A stretch of 64,000 nucleotides of DNA from Paenibacillus sp. FSL K6-1330 (lineage in GTDB: Bacteria > Bacillota > Bacilli > Paenibacillales > Paenibacillaceae). Below are positions 34,959 through 43,675 of the stretch, piece after piece. The stretch spans positions 3,857,501-3,921,500 of the forward strand of contig NZ_CP150269.1 in NCBI RefSeq assembly GCF_037976825.1. Direction: 5' to 3'. Made by a program: the position numbers and the translations under genes. Each line of letters begins with the position of its first letter. Position 1 is the first letter of the stretch. The notes beneath the pieces were generated by a model that worked only from the letters and a program-made list of their open reading frames with translations, had not been told where the DNA came from and did no database searches.

Positions 34959-35795
34959 CTACTCAGCTTGCGCGGGCGCGTTCAGCTCCCGGTACGTTTT
35001 TGGTGACAGCTTGGCGACAGCTTTGAACGACCGGTAAAACGTAGACACGGAATCGTAGCCGACCTCGAAGCAGATCGATATAATGTCCTTACCCGTTTCC
35101 ACCAGCAACTTCTGGGCGACGCGGATGCGTACCTCAGTCAAATATTGCATCGGTGTCATGTTGTACCGTTCCTTGAAGATGTTGTTCACGTGCCGCGTGC
35201 TGATGTCCAGCTTGGAGGCGATGTCCCCAGCGGTCAGCGGATCAAAATACTTCGAATCGATATAGCTGCGAATTTTCTCGGCACGCAGCTTGTTGGAGCT
35301 GGAGCCCGCTCCGGCGGCCTCCGTTCCGGCCGATCGAACCAGCAAGAGCAGCAGCTGAGACAGCTGTACTTTGAGCGAAAGCCGAACGAGCGGCGACAGC
35401 TCCCTGGACTGCTCGAACAGCATTTTCCTCAGCAGCTGCCGCAGCTCGCTCGCGGCAAACAATCCCGGCTTCATCAGACAGGAAGCCGGGAAATAGGCGT
35501 GGAGCAGTTGCGCCCTCATATCCGGATCGAGCACCACCTCATCAAACGCCAACACTAGCAAGGTCAGCCTGGAGTCAGACATGACCGAGTGGACGGAATA
35601 CGGCACGATCAGCGCCGTATCGTCGACCGCCAGCTTCCGTACTTCCCCCCCCAGCCGGATAGTTCCTTCGCCCTCCAGCACAAACAGCAGCTGGTGCGTC
35701 TGGTGATAGTGCTCGGACATAAGATGTCCGCCCGTATGCTTCTGCTCGTATAAATCTATCGCATTCCTGGACAAGTCAATCCATTTCATTGTCAC
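34959..35795 (-). CDS. AraC-family regulator with N-terminal cupin sensor
   Basis: 278 residues. An N-terminal cupin (LMSEHYHQTHQLLFVLEGEG, DDTALIVPYSVHSVMSD) binds a small ligand. The C-terminal double helix-turn-helix is TAGDIASKLDISTRHVNNIF and DIISICFEVGYDSVSTFYRS. The GTG at 35795 has GGGGG at seven-base spacing; an ATG two codons later is the alternative. It lies just upstream of the sugar dehydrogenase operon on the same strand, so it is the likely activator of that operon. Confidence 0.9.
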   Translation of the reverse strand: MTMKWIDLSRNAIDLYEQKHTGGHLMSEHYHQTHQLLFVLEGEGTIRLGGEVRKLAVDDTALIVPYSVHSVMSDSRLTLLVLAFDEVVLDPDMRAQLLHAYFPASCLMKPGLFAASELRQLLRKMLFEQSRELSPLVRLSLKVQLSQLLLLLVRSAGTEAAGAGSSSNKLRAEKIRSYIDSKYFDPLTAGDIASKLDISTRHVNNIFKERYNMTPMQYLTEVRIRVAQKLLVETGKDIISICFEVGYDSVSTFYRSFKAVAKLSPKTYRELNAPAQAE

Positions 35796-36002
35796 GGCGA
35801 AGCCCCCGTTTTTTTGAGCGTTACATTTAAAGCCATTTTAGCGCGATCGGCGGCTTCTATACAACATTTTAGAATAAGCGCAGCCCGGACACCGCAAGTC
35901 CCCCCCCCCAGTTGCAGCCTTATTGCGGTCTTCAGGTCCATCTATCCATGCCGTTCGCTCCTTTTTTTCGCGGCAAAAGAATAAAGGGCGATCATTAACG
36001 TC

Positions 36003-36175
36003 ACATTCCTGCCTGTTAGCTTAATGAAACTGCATGGAAACATAGTTAGATATACTTATCTAGCCGGTAATCGGTAGGCTCATGTTCTTGTCCTCAACTC
36101 GGGATAAGAACTTGTACCGATAAAACAAAAAAGCCGCTAAACTAGCGACTTCCAATGGGATAATATTCTTGTCCC
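36003..36175. repeat. Dispersed intergenic repeat, longest copy
   Basis: The left part matches 5661-5761 (CTGTTAGCTTAATGAAACTG, GGAAACATAGTTAGATA, GGTAATCGG). The right part, AGAACTTGTACCGATAAA then GCCGCTA/TAGCG hairpin and ACTTCCAATGG, matches 40938-40990 and 12126-12157. The hairpin with T's on the minus strand may end transcription from the MarR gene. Confidence 0.75.
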
Positions 36176-36293
36176 TCGACACCCCTTGGCTTCTATATGT
36201 TTTTCCTCGTCGTAAGCGTATAAAATTGGGACAAGCATATTTTGAAAATGTCTCCATAATTTCATTGGAATCATCTTCTTTATATGCGCTCAT
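36060..36293 (-). pseudogene. Small ORF truncated by the repeat
   Basis: The ATG at 36293 overlaps the end of the MarR gene by 14 bp. The first 40 codons (MSAYKEDDSNEIMETFSKYA, then CPNFIRLRRGKTYRS) look like protein. From about codon 40 on, the frame is inside the dispersed repeat and ends in repeat-derived residues (LFYRYKFLSR). Probably the 5' remnant of a gene once co-transcribed with the MarR gene. The family is not recognised. Confidence 0.3.
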
Positions 36294-36708
36294 TGATTTT
36301 AATCAACAATTTCTTTAAGACTTGTTTCTCCTCGTCGGTAAGGACTTGAACGATTTCTTCCTCCACCTTTTGGAATGAGTCTTGAAAGTCTTCAATCAGT
36401 TCAATCGCTTTTGGCAATACATATATATTTTTTTGCCGTTCATTATTGGCCGGGATTTTGCGCTCGATGAACCCTTTTTGCTCTAGACCTTGAAGCATGC
36501 TTGTAATGCTGGCCCCACGTAGATGAAACCGATCTGCAAGGTCCTTTTGAATAAAATGATTATGTTGGTTCTCGTAAATATAGTCGATTACTTTTCCTTG
36601 TTGAGCGTTTAACCCCAGTTCTTTTATACTCTCGTCCGCTCTTTTCTTTAACTTAAGACCGATAATCTGAAACAAATCCAGATAAGGCGTATCCTTTCGG
36701 GATTGCAT
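36280..36708 (-). CDS. MarR-family transcriptional regulator
   Basis: 142 residues with a MarR winged helix: LNAQQGKVIDYIYENQHNHF, then IQKDLADRFHLRGASITSML as helix-turn-helix and GFIERKIPANNERQKNIYVL as the wing with the family's DxR-like loop. N- and C-terminal helices form the dimer. It is divergent from the amidohydrolase gene, and a GTTAGA/TCTAAC palindrome lies inside that gene's promoter (36800-36828), so it probably represses the amidohydrolase gene until a phenolic-type ligand binds. Confidence 0.9.
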   Translation of the reverse strand: MQSRKDTPYLDLFQIIGLKLKKRADESIKELGLNAQQGKVIDYIYENQHNHFIQKDLADRFHLRGASITSMLQGLEQKGFIERKIPANNERQKNIYVLPKAIELIEDFQDSFQKVEEEIVQVLTDEEKQVLKKLLIKINERI

Positions 36709-36799
36709 GATCGTCCCCCCTTGTGATTGTTAGGAAACTAATTGTAAGCAAATAAACTATACAATGATCCTATAGGCTTGTCAAACAAATATTAGTTTA

Positions 36800-36828
36800 T
36801 TGACAGTTAGACATCTAACAGTTATACT
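36800..36828 (+). promoter_or_regulatory. SigmaA promoter with MarR operator in the spacer
   Basis: TTGACA at 36800-36805 and TATACT at 36823-36828, with a 17-bp spacer. The spacer contains the palindrome GTTAGA-CA-TCTAAC (36806-36819). Binding there would block RNA polymerase. Confidence 0.75.
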
Positions 36829-36866
36829 CCGGATTGTTGGACGACAAACACTTGGGAGGAATTCAA

Positions 36867-38177
36867 ATGGAGAAGATAACTCAAAATGCTGCGTTAGAAC
36901 AAGTTACGGCGATTACAAATGTACGTATCTTTGATGGAGATCAAATTATTGCACCCAGACATGTTGTCATTAAAGGGGAATCCATTATTTCAGTGGGCGG
37001 AGACCTTCCGGCCGATGCAACGATTATCGATGGAGAAAATGGGACTCTAATGCCTGGTCTGATTGATGCACATGTCCACACCTCAATCGGCGGATTACGA
37101 GATGCCTTAAAATTCGGTGTTACAACAGAACTCGAAATGAACGGCGATTTTACTAAAAGAGGGCGCGAGATTCAGTTGAAAAATGTAAATGACGTCGCTG
37201 ACGTCCGTTCTGCCGGCACAGCGATCAGCGCTCCGGGTGGACACCCAGATGAGTTACTGCCCGATGGAGATGAAATACCGGAATTCGTATTGAAGGAGCT
37301 AGAGAAGTTATCCGAGGAAGACCGTGAAGCGATGTTGGCCGCATACGCTCACGATCACGAAGAAATCCCGCAAGTGACGACGGTGGAAGAAGCGATTAAG
37401 CATGTGCATACCCAGGTGGAGAATGGAGCCGACTATATTAAGGTCATGATTGAAGAAGGAACGGTCATGGGGGCACCTGGCCTGCCTGTACTAAGCGACG
37501 AGATTTTAAAAGCAGCCGTGAAAGAAGCCCACAAGTTGGATAAGCTGGTCATTGCCCACGTCTTGACGGCTCTTTCATCGCAAGAAGCTATCGATTTTGG
37601 AGTCGACGGTTTAGGCCATTTATTTATCGACAGACCCGAGTACACATCCGACTTAGTGAAGTCCATAGCGGGTTCAGGCGCTTTTGTTATACCGTGCTTG
37701 GTGTTGAATTCATCGATTATTGGAAATCCGGCATCGGAATTGGCGAATGATCCACGTGTTCATTCCAAATTAAGTCCGGACTGGATCGATATTTTGAACT
37801 CAAGCTTCAATACGTTTCCGCAAGGTAATATGGAAAACAGCTTTCAGAATGTGATGGATCTTCACCGTGCCGGAGTTGATATTCTGGTAGGGACGGATGT
37901 CGCGCCGGTTCCCGTTCCGAACCTTGGCGGTCTTGCTCATGGGGCCAGTGTCCACCACGAAATGCAACTGCTGGTGAAGGCCGGGTTCACTCCGATCGAA
38001 GCTCTTCAGTCGGCTACTATCAAACCGGCCCGTTGCTTTGGTCTTCACGATCGCGGCCGTATTACCGAAGGTGCGCGCGCTGATCTTATTCTTGTAAACG
38101 GTGATCCGACCACTAATATTTCGGATACCTTGTCGATCAAATCCGTATGGTTCAATGGTTCGCAGCAGCTAGGTTAA
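36867..38177 (+). CDS. Metal-dependent amidohydrolase
   Basis: 436 residues from ATG at 36867, fixed by TGGGAGG; the frame is open from 36834. The amidohydrolase fold is clear: the composite sandwich start, then GLIDAHVHTS with metal ligands His69 and His71, a candidate bridging Lys in ADYIKVMIEEG, His in LVIAHVLTAL, and the catalytic Asp in LVGTDVAPVP. The C-terminal RGRITEGARADLILVNGDPT is typical of the imidazolonepropionase/prolidase-like branch. It probably hydrolyses a cyclic amide or N-acyl compound in the cytoplasm. Controlled by the adjacent MarR protein, by inference. Confidence 0.88.
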   Translation: MEKITQNAALEQVTAITNVRIFDGDQIIAPRHVVIKGESIISVGGDLPADATIIDGENGTLMPGLIDAHVHTSIGGLRDALKFGVTTELEMNGDFTKRGREIQLKNVNDVADVRSAGTAISAPGGHPDELLPDGDEIPEFVLKELEKLSEEDREAMLAAYAHDHEEIPQVTTVEEAIKHVHTQVENGADYIKVMIEEGTVMGAPGLPVLSDEILKAAVKEAHKLDKLVIAHVLTALSSQEAIDFGVDGLGHLFIDRPEYTSDLVKSIAGSGAFVIPCLVLNSSIIGNPASELANDPRVHSKLSPDWIDILNSSFNTFPQGNMENSFQNVMDLHRAGVDILVGTDVAPVPVPNLGGLAHGASVHHEMQLLVKAGFTPIEALQSATIKPARCFGLHDRGRITEGARADLILVNGDPTTNISDTLSIKSVWFNGSQQLG

Positions 38178-38203
38178 TCAGATGCGATATCCCTGTATAA
38201 GGA

Positions 38204-38238
38204 AAGCTAAAACTCCATGCCAAAGCATGGAGCTTTAG
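38204..38238 (+). terminator. Terminator after the amidohydrolase gene
   Basis: CTCCATGC-CAAA-GCATGGAG stem-loop, extended by A/T pairs (CTAAAA/CTTTAG). Confidence 0.65.
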
Positions 38239-38462
38239 TTGATTTAATTGATTATTTTAAGTCGATGCTCATTGCTCATCGCAGGGAGCGGTTTGGACTT
38301 TGCCGCCCCGCTTCTCGTTGACCCGAATGCATTTCGGGATGAGGCGTACGGCCCGGCAACAATTCCTTCATCCTATTCTCCCCCTTCTAGTCTTATATTT
38401 CGCACTGGTAGTATCAGTATGTTAGAGACATTGATGGAATCTATTCGATTGAATCAACCATG

Positions 38463-38499
38463 AAAAATAAGCCCGCCGCTCTTTGCAAGCGGCGGGCTT
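38463..38499 (-). terminator. Terminator after the LPMO gene
   Basis: AAGCCCGCCGCT / AGCGGCGGGCTT, a perfect 12-bp stem with T's on the minus strand, directly after the LPMO stop codon. Confidence 0.85.
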
Positions 38500-38521
38500 C
38501 CTGCTCATCTAAAGCACGCGT

Positions 38522-39871
38522 TTACGGTTGTAGCTGCCAGAGCGCGGGCACGTTACTCGGCTCCCAACCCGGCAAGGAGGTATGGGGCTGGATGCATTTG
38601 TACACCTTGCCGTCATAGGATACAAGCGCATTGACCTCATAAGCGGTATTTGGCGCCCATGGCGTTGCACTCGGCCCGTCAGGCGTTGACACTGTCACGG
38701 CATTGCTGTCGCCAGATTCATTATTCGACGGGTCGTAAGCGCGGACCGTAAACGTATATTGCGAGTTCGGCGACAAACCGGTAATGACCTTCTCGGTTGC
38801 CGTTCCAGTGACGGTAGCGATCACCGTGCTGCCGTTGTAAATCCTGTAACCAGCGATGCCGGAATCATCTGTGGATGCATTCCACATCAACGTGACTGAT
38901 GTCGACGTCGGGGTGCCCATCACATGCAGGCCGGTCGGATTGGTCGGCGGCGTCACGTCAACCGGTAACTGCGTGGTCGTAAACTGGACACTGTTGCTGC
39001 TCGGCGATCGATTGCCGGAAGCGTCGAACGCCTTCACAACTATGTTATAAGTCGTGCCTGCCAATAGATTGGTGAGATTGGCGCTCGTCTGATTGGCAGG
39101 TATGGTGGCGATGACATTGACACCGTTGTACACCTCATAACCCGTGACGGCATTGTTGTCCGTCGAGGCCCCCCAAGTCAGCTTGGCCGTCGTTGTGCCA
39201 ACGTTGCTGACGGCCAAATTAGTCGGCGCCGTAGGCGCAATGCTGTCGCCAGGACCGAATTGGGCATCGATGACGATGTACCAGGCATTTTGGGTATCCG
39301 CGATATCCCATACGCCGAGGATGACATTGTAACCGTCTCTTTGCGGCACGTTGCAGGTATGGGTTAACGTGGCCGGCGGCTGCTGGCCATTCCCGTTAAT
39401 CGTGCAGAACGGAGTCAGATCAAACTGGGCGCGAGTCAACGGTGCATTGGGATTCCAATCCGGCTTGGTGATGAAATAACGGTAGCTTGTCGTGGCATGA
39501 CGAGCGGTAAAAATCCAAGTGAAGTTGTTGGTGCCGCTCGTCATGTTCACCTTGTTCCAGCGCGTAGCTGATTGCTGGTCAAGCTGAGCGAAGCCGGCAA
39601 GGCCGGCGCTGGCGATTTTGCCGTCAGGGGGTCCGGCAGCAGGAAAACCTTTCGGCCCCTCCAGGCTCTGAGGCTCATAGATGATCGGGCCGCAGTTGGT
39701 ATTCAATCCGTTTTTACACTGGATCGCGCGGCTAGCCGGATCATTAATATATCCGTGGGCTGACACGGTCTTCGAGAACGCGAACATACAAGCGAATACG
39801 AGCAGCAATCCGCCGCCAATCAGCATGAATCGCAGGATGAAACGGGAATCCGAACGAGTTTGAAACATCAT
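38522..39871 (-). CDS. Secreted lytic polysaccharide monooxygenase (AA10) with FnIII and chitin-binding domains
   Basis: 449 residues from ATG at 39871, chosen for GGAGG at seven-base spacing over an upstream ATG. The signal peptide is cut before His39 ([13 protein letters not shown]), so His39 becomes the N-terminal half of the copper histidine brace. The second ligand is His125 in [13 protein letters not shown]. Residues about 39-213 form the catalytic domain. Two fibronectin III modules follow ([20 protein letters not shown] and [20 protein letters not shown]). A CBM5/12-type tail is present ([20 protein letters not shown]). It cuts crystalline chitin or cellulose oxidatively outside the cell. 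Confidence 0.94.
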   Translation of the reverse strand: MMFQTRSDSRFILRFMLIGGGLLLVFACMFAFSKTVSAHGYINDPASRAIQCKNGLNTNCGPIIYEPQSLEGPKGFPAAGPPDGKIASAGLAGFAQLDQQSATRWNKVNMTSGTNNFTWIFTARHATTSYRYFITKPDWNPNAPLTRAQFDLTPFCTINGNGQQPPATLTHTCNVPQRDGYNVILGVWDIADTQNAWYIVIDAQFGPGDSIAPTAPTNLAVSNVGTTTAKLTWGASTDNNAVTGYEVYNGVNVIATIPANQTSANLTNLLAGTTYNIVVKAFDASGNRSPSSNSVQFTTTQLPVDVTPPTNPTGLHVMGTPTSTSVTLMWNASTDDSGIAGYRIYNGSTVIATVTGTATEKVITGLSPNSQYTFTVRAYDPSNNESGDSNAVTVSTPDGPSATPWAPNTAYEVNALVSYDGKVYKCIQPHTSLPGWEPSNVPALWQLQP

Positions 39872-39886
39872 CACATTACCTCCCAT

Positions 39887-40486
39887 GATTTGGTTTGGTC
39901 ATGATGCGCCTTTCGTTTTTCGACACCATCTTTAATCGCGATCTTTTGAGCTGCCTCCTCTCTTGAAAATGATCCTCTCAAAGCTGTGCATAACCGTTAT
40001 CGTGCGGGCATCCGCTCCTTTTTAAGCCGATTTATACAAACTCCTTAGAGCTTATATACTCGTACAAAGTCATGAAAAACAATACCTAATCACATTGTGA
40101 GAAGCGTAAAGACAAGCGGGTTAGAAATCTGGGAAGGGGAAATTAAACGTGAGCAACTCTGCTCTACTATATAGAATCAGCTATGTAAACTGCTGATGAA
40201 TGCTGACATTCATAGTGCGCAACGATGTAGAGATCAAAACCAAGTAGGTACGCTTATGGGTGAAGCCACGGAGGGGATAGTAATCATGTCTTAATATGGA
40301 GGAATCTATATATAGGCATAATCTAGTTTCGTCAAAATTGGAGTCGTGTTAGCGGAGTGTCATGAAGACAATCGAAGTTGATGTATGGTTAAACAGAAAC
40401 GAAAGATATATTACCAGTAATTGGTTGTATATAATTATTGAATAATAACCAAATCATGTCAAGGGTGTAATTTATCTACTCTTTGC
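39887..40486. other. Gene-free region
   Basis: Between the LPMO promoter and the LysR remnant. No supported gene, RNA or repeat. Scattered motifs near 40200-40290 (CCACGGAGGGGATAG) do not form a recognisable intron or RNA. Confidence 0.4.
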
Positions 40487-40937
40487 TCAAGCTCCTGTGA
40501 AGGAGTTTGAATTTATCCTCATATTGCCCATTTTTCATACCGATTGGGTGAACGAAAAACTTGTGGCAAATCACCAATTTTCGCAGTGGAGTTCAGACAT
40601 TTTCCATCCATCACTTTCTAATACTAATGCAATATCGATTTCACCTGTTTTAAGACTGGTCATAATGTCTAGGAAATCAAACGCGATAAATCATAAGTGA
40701 TTCTGATACACCCAGCGTAAGGCCACCAATAGGTTCGTTGTCTGTCGTTAAAGCTTGATCATATAGTTCAATGATTTTAAAAGCGTAGGGAAGAAACTGC
40801 TCTACGTAGTGGGTTAGTATCATTTTTTTACCCAAACGATCAAAAACAGGCTTTCCGACCTCAGCTTCAAGCTGCTTGATATGTGCAGTAACGGAGGACT
40901 GGGCGTAACCTAGATGCTCAGCAGCTTTTTTAACTCT
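40487..40937 (-). pseudogene. LysR-family regulator, truncated and frameshifted
   Basis: Minus-strand codons from 40937 read VKKAAEHLGYAQSSVTAHIK, then QLEAEVGKPVFDRLGKKMIL, then FLPYAFKIIELYDQAL. This is a LysR helix-turn-helix and linker helix, followed by GGLTLGVSESLMIYR, the start of the effector domain. The frame then breaks; later pieces (IDIALVLESDGWKMSELH, VFRSPNRYEKWAI) continue in another frame. The first 15 or so codons are missing because a dispersed-repeat copy abuts at 40938. Confidence 0.75.
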
Positions 40938-41173
40938 GACAAGAACTTGTACCGATAAACAAAAAAGCCGCTAAAATAGCGACTTTCAATATCACGGATT
41001 ACTTGTTTCGTATTAAATCCAATTTGCTCTAAATCCTGTGCTATCTCCGATTCATTTGAAAAATGCTTTGTTTTCCTACTCGGACAAAATCCTCGAATTT
41101 CGCTAAATCTCAATGAGTCAAATGCGTTTTCGATTCTCTCGGCATCCTTGCCCAGCCAGATCTTTTTCAGCAT
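40910..41173 (-). pseudogene. Unrecognised ORF truncated by the repeat
   Basis: ATG at 41173 starts 63 codons of protein-like sequence (MLKKIWLGKDAERIENAFDS, ...SNESEIAQDLEQIGFNTKQ). The frame then enters the dispersed repeat and ends after repeat-derived FVYRYKFLS. It lies 25 bp after the stop of the NRPS fragment on the same strand. No thiolation-domain motif is present, so it is not the missing carrier. Family unknown. Confidence 0.3.
40938..40990. repeat. Dispersed intergenic repeat, partial copy
   Basis: GACAAGAACTTGTACCGATA, then the hairpin GCCGCTAAAATAGCG, as in 36100-36157. It separates two gene remnants and truncates both. Confidence 0.7.
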
Positions 41174-41198
41174 TTGCTGCGTCGTTTAGCGGTTCGTC

Positions 41199-43352
41199 TC
41201 AGTTGACAAGCATCAGAAGATCAGGGTCCGGCAGAGCTTTTTTATCGACTTTCCCGTTAGGGGTGAGCGGCAAACTTTCCATCTGTACCACAAGAGAGGG
41301 CAGGAAATATTCAGGCAAATTACGGGCTAAATACGCTTTGACATCTGTATCGGACAAAACCTGTTTCGCAACAAAGTACGCGCATATTATCGGATTGCCA
41401 CTCTCGTCGGCTTTGACGGCTACCGCGGCTTTCGAGATTCCGTAGTGTTCCAGCAGCCGAGCCTCGATTTCTCTCGGTTCTACTCGATACCCTCTGATCT
41501 TCACTTGATCGTCGATTCGCCCGATAATTTCGATATTGCCATCCGGCAGCCACAGGGCCATATCCCCCGTTCGATATAACCTTTCCCCGAGGAGCGGATG
41601 TTCCACAAACTTTGCTTCTGTCAATTCCAGTTGGTTCAAATACCCCCGCGCGATACCGTCCCCTCCAACGCAAAGCTCTCCCACTACTCCGATGGGCTGA
41701 AGCTTCAACTGTTTGTCAAGGATATAAGCGGAGGAATTGCATATTGGTCTGCCAATCGGAATGGCGGATTCGAATTCACGTTCAATCGGGAAGTAAGTGG
41801 AGAATGTCGTGTTTTCCGTCGGACCGTATATATTGACCATCCGCAGATCGGGACACGTCTTACTTACGGCGTTTACGAGCTTCGGCGACAACGCTTCTCC
41901 GCCAACTAGCAAGGTGTTCAACGTACGAAAGATGTCAGGATCCTGTTCGGCCAGATTATGGAACAAAGCTGTAGTCAGAAACCAAGCCGTAATGCGGTGG
42001 CCGATGATGGTTTCCTTCAATTTGAGAAGTTCTAATAGATCCTTATCCTTCATCAAATACAAGGTAGATCCGTTCAAAAGGGATCCCCAAATTTCAAAGG
42101 TTGACGCATCGAATGCAATTGCGCCGGTTTGCAAAATTCGATGATCAATGGAAAAATTGAAATAATTAGTATTCTTGACCAGTCTTACGATGTTGCGATG
42201 TTCAACCATGACTCCTTTCGGTGTCCCCGTTGATTCGGAAGTATAGATGATATACGCTAGACTTTGCGAGGTTACTGCAGATATCGTATGGGGACAGCTG
42301 TCATGGTAAAGGTGCGCGTTGTCCCAATAAATTAATTTTCCTTCAAATGCAAAGTCAGGTTTCCAACTGGAAGGGGCCAGCAAAAATCCCGCCCGACTGT
42401 CCTCGAGCATATATTCGAGTCTTTCGCACGAAGAATCGGCTTCGATGGGCATATAAGCGCCACCCGCCTTCAATATAGCTGTAAGCCCGACGATCATACT
42501 GATAGACCGATCCGCGACAATGCCAACGACGCTCTCCGGCTTTACGCCGTGATCCTGTAGGGCTTTTGCAAGCTGATTCGCGTGTTCGTTCAATTCCCGA
42601 TAGGACATCTGATGGTCCTCGGTCATGACCGCCGGGCGATCGGGGGTTAAGCGGACCTGTTCCTCAAACAAGTAATGGACCGTTTTGCTGGAAGGATAGT
42701 CCGTCTTAGTTCCGCTGAAAGCCTGAATCTGTCTCTCCTCTTCTTCGGACAACAAGTGTATGTCGGCAATCACTTTCTCGGGAAAATCGGCAACATCCTG
42801 CACAATACGGCTCAAGTGGTCGCCCATCTGCTCAATCGTTTCCTTTCTGTACAAGCGGGTCGCATAATCAAGGTGTATCATGAGAGATTCCTTCTTAAAA
42901 GCTGTCAAAGCAAGCTCAAACATCCCCAACTGATCGGATTTCAAAGGAGTGGTGTTGGCTTTTTGCCAAGTAAACGCCGCTTTGATGAACGGATTGCCGC
43001 TCAGATTCTTACGCATATTCCGATCTTCGAGTGCTTGCATCGTGGTATGCTTAACTTCTATCAGAAACTTACCTAATGGCTTATGTACAGTAGGAGAATA
43101 TCGTATAGGAAGCATCTGGCTTTCCAACGAATACCCAATTACAGGGTCATCCTCGCCGGTATATTTGGCAAGCAGGATTACATAACAAGCCATAAGTGCC
43201 ATATCCACAGTTATTCCGAAATTGAACGCAAGTTGATAGAGTTTTCGGGTCGTTACAGAATCAAGGCAAAAACTAACCCGGCTTCCTTCATCGTTGGTCC
43301 ATTCTCCCCACGGAAATTCGTCAATTGATACTTCACATGTCGTTTGTTCCAT
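41199..43352 (-). CDS. Truncated NRPS: condensation C-lobe and adenylation domain, no carrier
   Basis: 717 residues from ATG at 43352, preceded by GGGAG. Residues 1-200 are only the C-terminal lobe of a condensation domain (no HHxxxDG). Residues about 205-700 are an adenylation domain with A4 FDASTFEIW, A5 NIYGPTENT, A7 YRTGDMA, A8 GRIDDQVKIRGYRVE and A10 NGKVDKKALP. Manual alignment to PheA numbering gives the code DAFFLGITFK, one residue from a published Ile code. Core A3 reads YTSESTGTPKG: Gly is replaced by Glu373 (GAA for GGA), which probably harms ATP binding. The protein stops where a thiolation domain should begin. It is preceded by a c-di-GMP riboswitch. Likely a relic. Confidence 0.85.
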   Translation of the reverse strand: MEQTTCEVSIDEFPWGEWTNDEGSRVSFCLDSVTTRKLYQLAFNFGITVDMALMACYVILLAKYTGEDDPVIGYSLESQMLPIRYSPTVHKPLGKFLIEVKHTTMQALEDRNMRKNLSGNPFIKAAFTWQKANTTPLKSDQLGMFELALTAFKKESLMIHLDYATRLYRKETIEQMGDHLSRIVQDVADFPEKVIADIHLLSEEEERQIQAFSGTKTDYPSSKTVHYLFEEQVRLTPDRPAVMTEDHQMSYRELNEHANQLAKALQDHGVKPESVVGIVADRSISMIVGLTAILKAGGAYMPIEADSSCERLEYMLEDSRAGFLLAPSSWKPDFAFEGKLIYWDNAHLYHDSCPHTISAVTSQSLAYIIYTSESTGTPKGVMVEHRNIVRLVKNTNYFNFSIDHRILQTGAIAFDASTFEIWGSLLNGSTLYLMKDKDLLELLKLKETIIGHRITAWFLTTALFHNLAEQDPDIFRTLNTLLVGGEALSPKLVNAVSKTCPDLRMVNIYGPTENTTFSTYFPIEREFESAIPIGRPICNSSAYILDKQLKLQPIGVVGELCVGGDGIARGYLNQLELTEAKFVEHPLLGERLYRTGDMALWLPDGNIEIIGRIDDQVKIRGYRVEPREIEARLLEHYGISKAAVAVKADESGNPIICAYFVAKQVLSDTDVKAYLARNLPEYFLPSLVVQMESLPLTPNGKVDKKALPDPDLLMLVN

Positions 43353-43554
43353 GACCATCAACTCCCGGATTATCGATTCATTAATGTCTTATTAATAACG
43401 AACAGAAGAATCCTCTTCGCATTCTGCGATGAAGAAGTATCCCCCCTCCTGAGCCAATTATGACTGTGGCCTTATCTAACCCCAAACTTAGTTTTTTCTT
43501 ACAGCGAAGCTAGCCGTTGTTTTTTGGAACGTCAAAAAACCCCCTTTCTTCAAA

Positions 43555-43579
43555 TGAATAAAACGGAGGTCTCCCGTTG
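43555..43579 (-). terminator. Attenuator-type terminator beyond the riboswitch
   Basis: AACGGGAG / CTCCGTT hairpin followed by TTATT on the minus strand, directly after the aptamer and about 200 bp before the NRPS start. Together they form a plausible transcriptional switch. Confidence 0.55.
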
Positions 43580-43582
43580 TAT

Positions 43583-43675
43583 TCGGCAACTGGCTGGCAT
43601 CGCGGTCGCAGTAGATCCCGCATTAGCCCCTATAGCTTTGCGTCGCCACCTTTCGGCGGGTTTGCTATTGTCGTA
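43583..43675 (-). ncRNA. Cyclic di-GMP-I (GEMM-I) riboswitch aptamer
   Basis: Read on the minus strand, the hallmark words are in order: AATAGCAAACC, the P1b stem with GAAA tetraloop (CGCCGAAAGGTGG), GACGCAAAGC, TATAGGGGCTAATGC, and the 3' receptor and closing strand GATGCCAGCCAGTTGCCG. This is the GEMM-I consensus, including the conserved A's and G that hold c-di-GMP. It lies in the leader of the NRPS fragment. Sequence shows the aptamer well; whether it turns the gene on or off is not certain. Confidence 0.93.

Noticed and set aside
40120..40330. Possible group II intron or structured RNA
   Set aside because: Words such as GTGCGCAACG and CCACGGAGGGG looked intron-like, but no domain V hairpin or reverse transcriptase is present.
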